Origin: CBDHDN01 sp965261585
Lineage (GTDB): Bacteria > Pseudomonadota > Alphaproteobacteria > UBA6615
Length of the DNA stretch: 28,958 bases
Direction of reading: 5' to 3'
NCBI GenBank assembly: GCA_965261585.1
Contig: CBDHDN010000061.1
Span: forward strand, 1-28,958
Positions 21,129 through 28,958 of the stretch are shown here, one piece after another; the stretch's first letter is position 1; each line of letters opens with the position of its first letter. The position numbers and the translations under genes were made by a program. The notes under the pieces were generated by a model. It saw nothing but the letters and a program-made list of their open reading frames with translations. It was not told the DNA's origin and searched no databases.

Positions 21129-22780
21129 CCCGGATTTCTCACAGCGGGATTGGTGGTGGCCGAGAGCCAGTTTATCTTGGGCACTGTTGATGGGTTGCTG
21201 TGAAGCAGGCAGTCTGGGGGGTTCCGCCGGCTGCTGGCGGTGGTCTGAGGCTGGAGTTGATCCTGTGTGGTTGACGGGACGGGCGGAGGCCGGCTGCTGG
21301 GGTCAGCCGGTGGCGTTGCATAATCGATGGTGAGCCAGGCGGTATTCCTGCTGGTAGGGGAACGAAGACGCCATTGCGAACTTGACGCGGCGGACGGAGC
21401 GGCGCACCTGGGCGCCGATCTTCAACAGCTTCAAGCGGATGGTGCCGCAGGTGGCGCGGGCGAAGCGGGTGTGCTTGAGGGCGATGCGGCGCAGCGCGCA
21501 GAGCAGCGCATAGGCCATGGCGGCGAACCACAAGCGCAGCTGGTTGGCCCGCATGGTGGCAGCCGAGGTGCGGTCGGCGAACAGATCGGCCTGGCATTCC
21601 TTGATGCGGTTCTCCATGTCGCCGCGGGCGCAATAGACCTTTTCATAGAGCCGGCGGGCCTTGACCTCGCCGGTGCCGAGCGAGGTGACGACGAAGCGCG
21701 GATTGGCCTTACCGTGGGTCCATTCGGCCTTGGCGACGACGCGGCGTTCGCGGCTCCAGCTCTTACGCGTCGTCCACACCAGCTCCTGGTAGCGGCGGGC
21801 CGGCTTGCCGGTGCGCCGGCTGTCGGCGGCGGCGGCGGCGAGGGCGTTCTCGATCGCGCCGCTGAGCCGCTTGTTCCTGGCCAGCCCAAAGACGTAGTCG
21901 ACCCGGTTGGCTTCGCACCACGCCATCAGCGCCTCGCGGGCGAAGCCGGAATCAGCGCGCACCAGAATACGCACGTCCGGCCAGTCGTCGCGGATCTGCT
22001 CGACGATCCGGGCGAGCTCCTCGATCGCGCCGGCGGCGCCGTCGATATTGGCCGGCCGCAGCTTCGCCGCCAGCAGATGCCGGCCACAGAAGATGTACAG
22101 CGGCAGATAGCAGTAACAATCGTAGTAACCGTGGAAGAACCGATCCTCCTGCTCGCCGTGCAACGGATCGTCGGTCGCGTCGAGGTCGATGATGATCTGC
22201 TTCGCCGGCCGCCGGTGCGCGGCCAAGAACAGCGCGACGAACTGGCGCTCGATCGCCGCCGCGTCGTGGCCGATCTTGTGATAGCGCGACGGCGGCCCCG
22301 ACGGCGCGTGCTCCAGCCGGTTCAGCGTCGACTTGCCGGCGAGCGGCGCGCAGTCCGCCCGCCGCGCCTCGAGCTTGCCGGCGAGCACCGCCATCACCGG
22401 ATCATGGCGCAGCTCGTCGTGGTCGATCAGGTCCTCGTAACCCAGCGCCAGGGCGAACACACGTTGGCCGACCAGCGTCGCGACGCTGTGCTCCGTCAAC
22501 GCCGGATCGCGGCCGTCCTGGAAACATCGCGCAAAACCCGCGACCAGGCCAATCGCCCGCTCCGTGGCCCCCAGCAAAAGCGCGCCGCCGTTCGACGTCA
22601 CCGGACCGCCGTCAAACGCTGCCTCAACGCGCCGGCTCTCAACGCGTGCAAATCCGAACAGATCCGAGATACACTCTGTTGGCATCGGGGAGATCCTCCG
22701 TCTCAGCTTAAGTTCTTGTTGCAACAATCACTTTCGCTGATTCGGGGCCCCGATGCACTACTCCGTGTGAGAAATCCGGG
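21129..22780 (-). mobile_element. IS1380-family insertion sequence, complete
   Basis: 1652 bp. The ends are CCCGGATTTCTCACA (21129-21143) and its exact reverse complement (22766-22780), flanked by the 4-bp direct repeat CTAG (21125-21128 and 22781-22784). It carries one intact transposase gene on the minus strand. It sits in the right-hand CTAG of the MITE-like element, so it arrived after that element. It lies between ptsH and ahcY, 60 bp from the ahcY promoter candidate. Confidence 0.92.
21303..22685 (-). CDS. IS1380-family transposase
   Basis: 460 residues; ATG 22685 has GGAGG 9 nt upstream, so the longer frame to 22727 is not used. Family features are the early GGPVTSNGGALLLGATERAIGL, the first catalytic Asp in IIIDLDATDDPLHGEQE, the second in VRADSGFAREALMAWCE and the Glu in KVYCARGDMENRIKECQADL. 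The C-terminal region WFAAMAYALLCALRRIAL is also typical. Frame and motifs are intact, so the element may still be active. Confidence 0.93.
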   Translation of the reverse strand: MPTECISDLFGFARVESRRVEAAFDGGPVTSNGGALLLGATERAIGLVAGFARCFQDGRDPALTEHSVATLVGQRVFALALGYEDLIDHDELRHDPVMAVLAGKLEARRADCAPLAGKSTLNRLEHAPSGPPSRYHKIGHDAAAIERQFVALFLAAHRRPAKQIIIDLDATDDPLHGEQEDRFFHGYYDCYCYLPLYIFCGRHLLAAKLRPANIDGAAGAIEELARIVEQIRDDWPDVRILVRADSGFAREALMAWCEANRVDYVFGLARNKRLSGAIENALAAAAADSRRTGKPARRYQELVWTTRKSWSRERRVVAKAEWTHGKANPRFVVTSLGTGEVKARRLYEKVYCARGDMENRIKECQADLFADRTSAATMRANQLRLWFAAMAYALLCALRRIALKHTRFARATCGTIRLKLLKIGAQVRRSVRRVKFAMASSFPYQQEYRLAHHRLCNATG

Positions 22781-22827
22781 CTAGCCGGGCCCCTGCGATC
22801 CGGGCGACAAACGCCATGGGCGCCCCA

Positions 22828-22856
22828 TTGCTGTGGCGTAGGGGGTCTGCTATACG
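22828..22856 (+). promoter_or_regulatory. candidate promoter of ahcY
   Basis: TTGCTG (22828-22833) and TATACG (22851-22856) lie 17 bp apart, about 60 bp before the ahcY start. No SAH or SAM riboswitch fold was recognised in the short leader. Confidence 0.45.
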
Positions 22857-22916
22857 CCGCCTGATTCGGGCGCCGCGGCCAACTCGGCGCGCGCCCGCGT
22901 ATTCCGGGAGACAAGG

Positions 22917-24212
22917 ATGAGTTCCGCCAACGACTATAAGGTCGCAGACATTTCGCTCGCCGATTGGGGCCGCAAGGAGATCGCCATCGCCGAGACCGAG
23001 ATGCCCGGGCTGATGGCGCTGCGCGAGGCCCATGACGGCAAGCCGCCGTTGGCCGGCGCGCGCATCACGGGCTGCCTGCACATGACCATCCAGACGGCGG
23101 TGCTGATCGAGACGCTGACGGCGCTGGGCGCCGAGATCCGCTGGAGCTCGTGCAACATCTTCTCGACCCAGGACCAGGCGGCGGCGGCGACCGCCGCGAG
23201 CGGCGTGCCGGTGTTTGCCTGGAAGGGCGAGAGCGAGGAAGAGTACTCGTGGTGCATCGAGCAGACGATCCATGGGCCGAACGGTTGGACGCCCAACATG
23301 CTGCTCGACGACGGCGGCGATTTGACCGCCGTCATGCACGACAAGTATGGCGAGTTGATGACCGACGTGCGCGGCCTGTCGGAGGAGACGACGACGGGCG
23401 TCCACCGGCTCTACGATATGGCGCGCGACGGCACGCTCAAGGTGCCGGCCTTCAACGTCAACGACTCCGTCACCAAGTCGAAGTTCGATAATCTCTACGG
23501 CATCCGCGAGAGCCTCGTCGACGGCATCAAGCGGGCGACCGACGTCATGCTGGCCGGCAAGATCGCCGTCGTCTGCGGCTATGGCGAGGTCGGCAAGGGC
23601 TCGGCCGCGTCGCTGCGCGGCCAGGGCGCGCGCGTGCTGGTGACCGAGATCGACCCGATCTGCGCCCTGCAGGCGGCGATGGAGGGCTATGAGGTGGTGA
23701 CGATGGACGAGGTCGCCGGCGTCGGCGACCTGTTCGTCACGACGACCGGCAATGTCGACGTCATCACGCTCGAGCACATGCGCGAGATGAAAGACCGGGC
23801 GATCGTCTGCAACGTCGGCCACTTCGACAGCGAGATCCAGATTGCAGCGTTGCGCAACTACAAATGGCACAACGTCAAGCCGCAGGTCGACGAGGTCGAG
23901 TTTCCCGACGGCAAGCGGCTGCTCGTGCTCGCCGAAGGTCGGCTCGTCAACCTGGGCTGCGCGACCGGCCACCCGAGCTTCGTGATGAGCACGTCGTTCA
24001 CCAACCAGGTGCTGGCGCAGATCGAGCTGTGGACCAACCCCGAGGCCTATGAGCGCAAGGTCTATGTGCTGCCGAAGCACCTGGACGAGAAGGTGGCGCG
24101 CCTGCACCTCGGCAAACTGGGCATCAAGCTGACGAAGCTGTCGCAGACCCAGGCGGACTACATCGGCGTTGCCGCGGATGGGCCCTACAAGCCGGAACAC
24201 TATCGGTACTGA
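22917..24212 (+). CDS. ahcY: adenosylhomocysteinase (SAH hydrolase)
   Basis: 431 residues; ATG 22917 preceded by GGGAGACAAGG. It splits S-adenosylhomocysteine into adenosine and homocysteine, relieving product inhibition of methyltransferases. The substrate domain has HMTIQTAVLIETL, SSCNIFSTQDQAAAA and NVNDSVTKSKFDN with the catalytic Lys and Asp. The NAD-binding loop is VCGYGEVGKGSA. GHFDSEIQ and the C-terminal PYKPEHYRY, which reaches into the partner subunit's NAD site, are complete. Full length and unmodified. In alphaproteobacteria it commonly precedes the DivL-type kinase gene, as it does here. Confidence 0.97.
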   Translation: MSSANDYKVADISLADWGRKEIAIAETEMPGLMALREAHDGKPPLAGARITGCLHMTIQTAVLIETLTALGAEIRWSSCNIFSTQDQAAAATAASGVPVFAWKGESEEEYSWCIEQTIHGPNGWTPNMLLDDGGDLTAVMHDKYGELMTDVRGLSEETTTGVHRLYDMARDGTLKVPAFNVNDSVTKSKFDNLYGIRESLVDGIKRATDVMLAGKIAVVCGYGEVGKGSAASLRGQGARVLVTEIDPICALQAAMEGYEVVTMDEVAGVGDLFVTTTGNVDVITLEHMREMKDRAIVCNVGHFDSEIQIAALRNYKWHNVKPQVDEVEFPDGKRLLVLAEGRLVNLGCATGHPSFVMSTSFTNQVLAQIELWTNPEAYERKVYVLPKHLDEKVARLHLGKLGIKLTKLSQTQADYIGVAADGPYKPEHYRY

Positions 24213-24278
24213 CGGCATCGAGTGGCGCGGGGGTCGGGTGCGCTTCGGTCGCTCACTGAGAGGATCGCCGGAACGGCC

Positions 24279-26620
24279 GTGTTCATAGAACTCTTGATTG
24301 CAGCGTTGGCGATTGCGGTGGCCGCCGGCTTGTGGCTGGTGTTGCGCTGGTACCGGGCCAATCAGGAACTCGCGCGGGCGGCGCGCCGTTCGCGGCAGGC
24401 CGCGGCAACGCTGGAATGCGTCGCCGGCGCCTATCTGGCGTGGGCGGCCGATGATACGGAGACGGCGTCGCCGACGCTGGTCGCCCTGCTCGGCCGGGAG
24501 GGCGCCAGCCTGGCCGGGTTGCTGAAGCTGTTCGACGACACGACGGCGGCGCGGCTTGCCGGTCTGGTGGCGGCGCTGCATGGACGTGGCGAGGAGTTCT
24601 CCGAGACGCTGCAGGCAGCGGCCGGGCGGGCCTTCCGGCTCGATGGCCGGCGCGCGCGTACGGCGCGCTCGACGTGTTGTCGGTCACCGACGTGACCGAA
24701 CAGGCCGCTGCGGCGCGAGCGACGGCGGCGCGCCTGGAGGCCGCCGAGGCGGCGCACAACAACCTCGCCACCATGCTCGACGGCCTGCCGCTGCCGGTGT
24801 GGCGGCGCGACGAGCGGCTGGCTCTGGTTCAGGTGAACCGCGCCTACCGCGAGGCCGTGAACAGCGACGCCGAGCAGGTCGTCACCAATCAGCTCGAGCT
24901 CGGCTTCGCCGGCGACCCGGCCAGGCCGGGCAACCCACTGGCCCGCCTGGCTCGGGACAGTGGCCAGCGGCAATCGGAAAGCGCCCATGTCGTCGTCGGC
25001 AGCGAGCGGCGGCTGTTGGAGTTGAACGAGGTCGCCAGCGTGGCCGGCGTCGTCGGCTATGCCGTCGACCATACCGAGATGGAGGATCTGCGCGGCGGCA
25101 TGGCGCGTCACGTCGCCGCCCACGCCGACGTGCTGGAGAATTTTGCCGCGGCGGTCGCCATCTATGGGCCGGACACGCGGCTGCAGTTCTACAACGCCGC
25201 CTACGCGCTGCTGTGGGACCACGACACTCGGTTCCTCGACGGGCAGCCGACGCTGGGCGAGGAGCTGGAGCGGCTGCGCGAACGGCGGTTGCTGCCCGAG
25301 ACCGTCGACTTCCGCGCCTTCAAGGCGGCGGAGCTGAAGCTGTTCACCTCGCTGATCAGCCCGCTGGAGGACCTGATCCACCTGCCCGACGGACGTACCT
25401 TGCGTAAGCGCGCCTCGCCGCATCCGCTGGGCGGCCTGCTGTTCACCTATGAGGACGTGACCGACAGCCTGTCGTTGGAGCGCAACTACAACACGCTGAT
25501 CGAGGTGCAGCGGCGGACGCTCGACAACCTCTATGAGGGCGTCGCGCTGATCGGCTCGGACGGCCGGCTGAAGCTGTGCAACGCCGCCTACGGCCGGGTC
25601 TCGCAGTTTGCCGAGGCCGACCTGGACGGTGAGCCACACATCGCCGATCTGATCGACAAGTGCCGCGACTTCTACGACAGCGACGAGCCGTGGCCGCAAC
25701 TGCACGAACGCATCATCGCGGCGGCGACGGCGCGCGAACCCAGCTCGGGCCGGATCGAGCGCGCCGACGGCTCGGTGCTGGAATACGCGACGGTGCCGCT
25801 GCCCGACGGCATGGTGTTGCTGTCGTACCTCGATGTGACGGACCGCTACCGGGTCGAGCGGGCGCTGCGCGAGCGTGCCGATGCGTTGGAGGCGGCGGAA
25901 AAGCTGAAGACCGAGTTCATCGCCAACGTCTCCTACGAGCTGCGGACGCCGCTCACCGCGATCAGCGGCTTCACCGAGATCCTCAACGGCGAAATGTTCG
26001 GCTCGCTCAACGCCAAGCAGCACGAATATTGCCGCGGCATCCTGCGGTCGGGCGACCAGCTGTTGGAGCTCATCAACGACATCCTGGACCTGGCGACGGT
26101 CGAGGCCGGCTTCATGGAGCTGGAGCCGCAGCGCTTCGACGTGCACGCGATGGTGGCCGGTGTCTACGGCATCACGCGTGAGCGCGCGCGCCAGCAGGGC
26201 CTGCAGCTGAAGCTCAACTGCGGCACCGACATCGGCGCCATGACGGCCGACGAGCGGCGCCTGAAGCAGGTGATGTTCAACTTGGTCTCCAACGCCATCA
26301 AGTTCACGCCGTCGGGTGGCGCGATCACGATGTCGGCGCGGCGCGCGGCGAACCAGATGATCTTCGCCGTCAGCGATTCCGGTGTCGGCATCCCGCATGA
26401 AGACCAGTCGCGCGTGTTCCGCAAATTCGAGCGCGGCTCGAACCCGTTGGTCCGGCCCGCCGGCAGCGGTGCCGGTCTGGGCCTCAGCCTGGTGCAGAGC
26501 TTTGTCGAGTTGCATCGCGGGCGCGTCGAGATCCAGTCGTCGCCGGAGACCGGCACAACCGTCACCTGCCTGGTGCCGGCGGAGCCCGAGCTGGCGGCGA
26601 TTACCGCCGGCGCCGCGTGA
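24279..26620 (+). CDS. divL: DivL-like atypical sensor kinase (Tyr in place of His), interrupted by one frameshift
   Basis: The frame opens at GTG 24279 (or GTG 24222) and runs to a stop at 24695. The rest, to 26620, is in another frame. Removing one CG from the run GCGCGCGCG at 24650-24658 restores DGRRAYGALDVLSVTDVTE-like continuity (shown as GRRAYGALDVL) and a 779-residue protein, close to Caulobacter DivL (769). A single N-terminal membrane helix (FIELLIAALAIAVAAGLWL) is followed by several PAS-like segments. The H-box reads NVSYELRTPLTAISGF, with Tyr at about 552 instead of His, as at DivL Tyr550. The ATPase domain has FNLVSNAIKFTP, SDSGVGIP and GAGLGLSLVQ. DivL steers CckA-CtrA cell-cycle control (known in Caulobacter). 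The frameshift may be a sequencing error, since divL is usually essential. Confidence 0.85.
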
Positions 26621-26650
26621 ACGGCGGCCCGCGGCCGTTGGATCGCATCC

Positions 26651-26746
26651 ACCCCCCACCCCAACCCTCCCCCCCTTGGGGGCAGGGAGATATGCGACGA
26701 GCCATCGCCCCCTCCCCCCAAGGGGGGGAGGGTTGGGGTGGGGGGT
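26651..26746. repeat. perfect 32-bp inverted repeat (C-rich/G-rich arms)
   Basis: The arms at 26651-26682 and 26715-26746 are exact reverse complements with a 32-nt loop. One arm is almost all C and A, the other G and T (ACCCCAACCCTCCC type). This kind of unit is common between genes in GC-rich proteobacteria (recalled). It lies between divL and tsaE and could end the divL transcript or form a cruciform or G-quadruplex. It ends 17 bp before tsaE. Confidence 0.85.
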
Positions 26747-26763
26747 AGGCCGGACGCCCGGCC

Positions 26764-27234
26764 ATGGATTTCCGCCTCCCCGGCCCGGCGGCGACCGCCG
26801 CCTTCGCGGCGCGTCTCGCCGGGAATCTGCGCGCCGGTGACGTCGTCGCGCTGTCGGGCGAGATCGGTGCCGGCAAGACGACGCTCGCGCGCGGCCTGAT
26901 CGCCGCGCTGGGCGGCGGCGAGGAGGTGCCGAGCCCGACCTTCACCCTGGTGCAGATCTATGACGTGGCGCCGGCGCCGGTCTGGCACTTCGACTTGTAC
27001 CGCCTGACCAGGGCCGAGGAGGCTCTTGAGCTCGGCATCGACGAGGCGCTAGGCGAAGCGATCGCGCTGATCGAATGGCCGGAGCGCCTGGGCGCGCTGT
27101 TGCCGCCGGACCACCTAGGCGTCATGCTGGATTTCGTCGCGGGCGAGGCCGACGCGCGGGTCGTGCGGCTGACCGGGGCCGGCGTCTGGGCGGCGCGGCT
27201 GGCGGGGCTCGCCAAGGACCTGGAGGGCGTCTGA
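26764..27234 (+). CDS. tsaE: TsaE, tRNA threonylcarbamoyladenosine biosynthesis ATPase
   Basis: 156 residues; ATG 26764. Walker A SGEIGAGKTTLARGL (residues 31-45), then PSPTFTLVQIY, HFDLYRL and ALIEWPERLG, the four standard TsaE motifs. It is the ATPase that drives the TsaB-TsaD complex making t6A37 in ANN-decoding tRNAs; essential in most bacteria. It overlaps the next gene by one base (TGATG), so the two are co-translated. Following a DivL-type gene is the usual alphaproteobacterial order. Confidence 0.95.
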   Translation: MDFRLPGPAATAAFAARLAGNLRAGDVVALSGEIGAGKTTLARGLIAALGGGEEVPSPTFTLVQIYDVAPAPVWHFDLYRLTRAEEALELGIDEALGEAIALIEWPERLGALLPPDHLGVMLDFVAGEADARVVRLTGAGVWAARLAGLAKDLEGV

Positions 27235-28073
27235 TGGACGAGCGGTCCACCGTAGGGCTGCGACGCTACTACGCACAGCTCGTGACCGCGCGGGCCGGCC
27301 TGGGTGCCGGACCGGTGCGCGACGCCTTCGCGGCGGTGCCGCGAGAGCGTTTTCTCGGCCCGGGCCCGTGGCTGATCTTCGCCGGCGAAGGTTATGTCGA
27401 GACGCCGACGGCGGATCCGGCGTTCGTCTACCAGGACGTCGTCATCGCCCTGTCGCCGGCCAAGCGCGTCAACAATGGCGAGCCCAGCCTGCACGCCCGC
27501 TGCCTCGCCGCCGCGGCGCCGCGGCCGGGTGAGCAGGTGCTGCATGTCGGCGTCGGCAGCGGCTACTACACGGCGATCCTCGCCGCGCTGGTCGCCCCCG
27601 ACGGCCCCGTCGAGGCGGTGGAGATCGATCGGGAGCTGGCCGAGATCGCGACGCAGAACCTGGCGGCGCTGCCGGGTGTCACCGTGCACTGCCGCTCCGG
27701 CACCGCGCCGCCGCTGCCGCCGAGCGACGTCATCTATGTGAACGCCGGCGCCAGCGCGCCACTGGGCGTCTGGCTCGACAGCCTGAATGCCGGCGGGCGG
27801 CTGATCTTCCCGCTGACGCCGGGCTGGGGCTTCGGCGCCATGCTCATGGTCACGCGCCAGGACGCCGGCTTCGCCGCGCGGTTCGTCTGCCGGGCCCAGT
27901 TCATCCCTTCGGTCGGCGGCCAGGACGAGGCAACGAGCGCCCGGCTGGAACAGGCCTTCGCCGGTGGCGATTGGCAGGACGTCCGCACGCTCCACCGCGA
28001 CGGCTCGGCGCCCGACGACACCTGCTGGGTCGCCGGCGACGACTGGTGGCTGTCGACCCAACCGCTTGGGTGA
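27234..28073 (+). CDS. PCMT-like (protein-L-isoaspartate O-methyltransferase family) methyltransferase
   Basis: 279 residues; ATG 27234 overlaps the tsaE stop. The early segment LVTARAGLGAGPVRDAFAAV and PRERFLGPGP are PCMT-like, and the SAM site is LHVGVGSGYYTAIL with the acidic end in EAVEIDRELAEIA. Where true isoaspartyl methyltransferases have a GQTIS stretch, this protein has KRVNNGEPSLHARCLA, and a C-terminal extension of about 80 residues (VCRAQFIPSVGG, GDDWWLSTQ) follows. It is therefore a divergent branch whose target may not be isoaspartate. Coupling to tsaE is unusual in my experience and could hint at a translation-related substrate, which is speculation. Confidence 0.85.
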   Translation: MDERSTVGLRRYYAQLVTARAGLGAGPVRDAFAAVPRERFLGPGPWLIFAGEGYVETPTADPAFVYQDVVIALSPAKRVNNGEPSLHARCLAAAAPRPGEQVLHVGVGSGYYTAILAALVAPDGPVEAVEIDRELAEIATQNLAALPGVTVHCRSGTAPPLPPSDVIYVNAGASAPLGVWLDSLNAGGRLIFPLTPGWGFGAMLMVTRQDAGFAARFVCRAQFIPSVGGQDEATSARLEQAFAGGDWQDVRTLHRDGSAPDDTCWVAGDDWWLSTQPLG

Positions 28074-28087
28074 GGACGCGCCACGGT

Positions 28088-28795
28088 CTAGCGCCGATCG
28101 TTGGCGACAAAGACCAGGAACCGGGTCAATACGGCGAGGGTGTTCCACAGGCCCGCGATGGCGACGGCCAGGCCAAGGCCGGGGGGCCAGATGGCACCAG
28201 CGATGTCGCGCCAGTCCAGATCGCAAAGAACGTCGGCGGTCGGGGCCGTGGCAGCTAATGCACTGACGCCGCCGGGCAGACAGGCGTTGCGCAGGCGCAG
28301 GCCCTCGTGCGCATCCGTCAGCCACGCAATCAACGCCGCGCTGGCAGCACAGCCCAGGCCGAGACACAAGACCGGCATCAGCAGCGACAAGCGGGTCGGG
28401 GCCGGCGATGATGCGCGATAAGGCAAGTGCCCGTCGCGCGCCGAGTGTCTGCGGAAGATCGTGTAGACCAGCCACAGCGCAGCCAAGATCAGGGTGAACA
28501 GCAGCGCGTTCAACCCACTTCCGGCAATGGCACTTTCGGCGGCGACGCCGAATGCGCAGAACTTGGGCTCGACGTCGTTCCAGACGAGGATCGGTGCCTG
28601 AACGTCGTGCCCGCCGATGGCCGCGCACAATGCGTCGACGCCGCCATACTCGACCTCGCTCAGGTATTCGAAACCGAGAACGAGGACGAAAAATCCCAAG
28701 AAATACGCGGTTTTTATGATGCGAATGAACCGCCGCGTTGCCGCGCCCAACACGGCGAGCGAGCGGCTCACGGGGTACGGTGATTGCCAACGCAT
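28088..28795 (-). CDS. integral membrane protein of unknown function
   Basis: 235 residues from ATG 28795; the open frame reaches 28936 but the extra 47 residues are Cys/Ser/Trp-rich and not membrane-like, so the shorter form is preferred. Four hydrophobic helices are visible: TAYFLGFFVLVLGFEYL, NALLFTLILAALWLVYTIF, LLMPVLCLGLGCAASAALIA and GLGLAVAIAGLWNTLAVLT. A soluble loop between helices 1 and 2 has Cys residues (ALCAAIGG, KFCAFG), and a second loop has NACLPGG and VLCDLDW, perhaps disulfide pairs. No family recognised. It is convergent with the methyltransferase gene. Nothing is seen between 28937 and the window end. Confidence 0.65.
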   Translation of the reverse strand: MRWQSPYPVSRSLAVLGAATRRFIRIIKTAYFLGFFVLVLGFEYLSEVEYGGVDALCAAIGGHDVQAPILVWNDVEPKFCAFGVAAESAIAGSGLNALLFTLILAALWLVYTIFRRHSARDGHLPYRASSPAPTRLSLLMPVLCLGLGCAASAALIAWLTDAHEGLRLRNACLPGGVSALAATAPTADVLCDLDWRDIAGAIWPPGLGLAVAIAGLWNTLAVLTRFLVFVANDRR

Positions 28796-28958
28796 CTCAG
28801 CCGTCGGGCATCGAGCCGACCACGCCTCATGGGCGAACCACCGGGAGCACGTGTGGACCAAAGGGATGGTCGATGAGTTCGAAGTCCAGCCATGGCTGTC
28901 GCCGGAACATCCTTGCGGCAAAAGCACCGTAGTCATTCACGCGTGTTGCGTTCGTTCG

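Noticed and set aside
22785..22916. SAH or SAM riboswitch before ahcY
   Set aside because: The leader after the promoter candidate is only about 60 nt, and I could not find the conserved riboswitch core. A covariance-model search would settle it.
24431..26659. 742-codon minus-strand frame opposite divL
   Set aside because: Antisense to clear PAS and kinase motifs, and of low-complexity Arg/Gln/Val composition.

Overview
The window is chromosomal DNA of a GC-rich alphaproteobacterium, probably a Rhodospirillales-like lineage. The best evidence is a block from about 16.2 to 27.2 kb whose gene order is typical of the class: response regulator and sensor kinase (ChvI/ChvG), a short HPr kinase, RapZ, a mannose-type EIIA, HPr, adenosylhomocysteinase, a DivL-like atypical kinase and TsaE. 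No CRISPR array, tRNA, rRNA, prophage or toxin island is visible. No wholly new multi-gene system stands out. The interest lies in altered key residues, broken genes, nested mobile elements and one striking operator-like array.

Layout. 0-2.7 kb: the end of a DUF3142-like protein, translationally coupled to a large unknown exported protein and followed by a hairpin terminator. 2.8-4.7 kb (minus strand): an ABC-2 type ATPase coupled to a lipase-like lipoprotein that carries an internal deletion and frameshift. 5.0-5.8 kb: a CHCC zinc-finger protein overlapping a GNAT acetyltransferase. 6.05-8.96 kb: DNA polymerase I, whose proofreading site has lost key acidic residues. 9.0-10.4 kb (minus strand): an ester-cyclase-like secreted protein, an ArsR regulator and an SRPBCC protein in one tight operon, with four regularly spaced half-sites over its promoter. 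A beta-barrel remnant lies just beyond it. 10.8-13.6 kb: a broken hydroxypyruvate isomerase gene, a D-threonine-aldolase-like enzyme and a double cold-shock-domain protein. 13.9-16.0 kb: an IS5/IS427-type element sitting in the stop codon of a PCu(A)C copper chaperone gene, which is coupled to a SCO1/SenC gene. Both copper genes serve cytochrome oxidase CuA assembly.

16.2-20.8 kb is one regulatory operon linking envelope sensing (ChvI/ChvG) to the PTS phosphorelay (HprK, RapZ, EIIA-Man, HPr). It is separated from ahcY by a TOPRIM-gene remnant, a roughly 100-bp MITE-like element and a complete IS1380-family element that abuts it. ahcY is followed by a DivL-like gene with a Tyr in place of the phospho-accepting His and a dinucleotide-repeat frameshift. 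A perfect 32-bp inverted repeat follows, then tsaE, a PCMT-like methyltransferase and a convergent membrane protein.

Several genes are broken by frameshifts (lipase, isomerase, divL). Either the genome is decaying through slippage in GC repeats and through mobile elements, or part of the damage is sequencing or assembly error in GC-rich tracts. At least three families of intergenic palindromic repeats are scattered between the genes.
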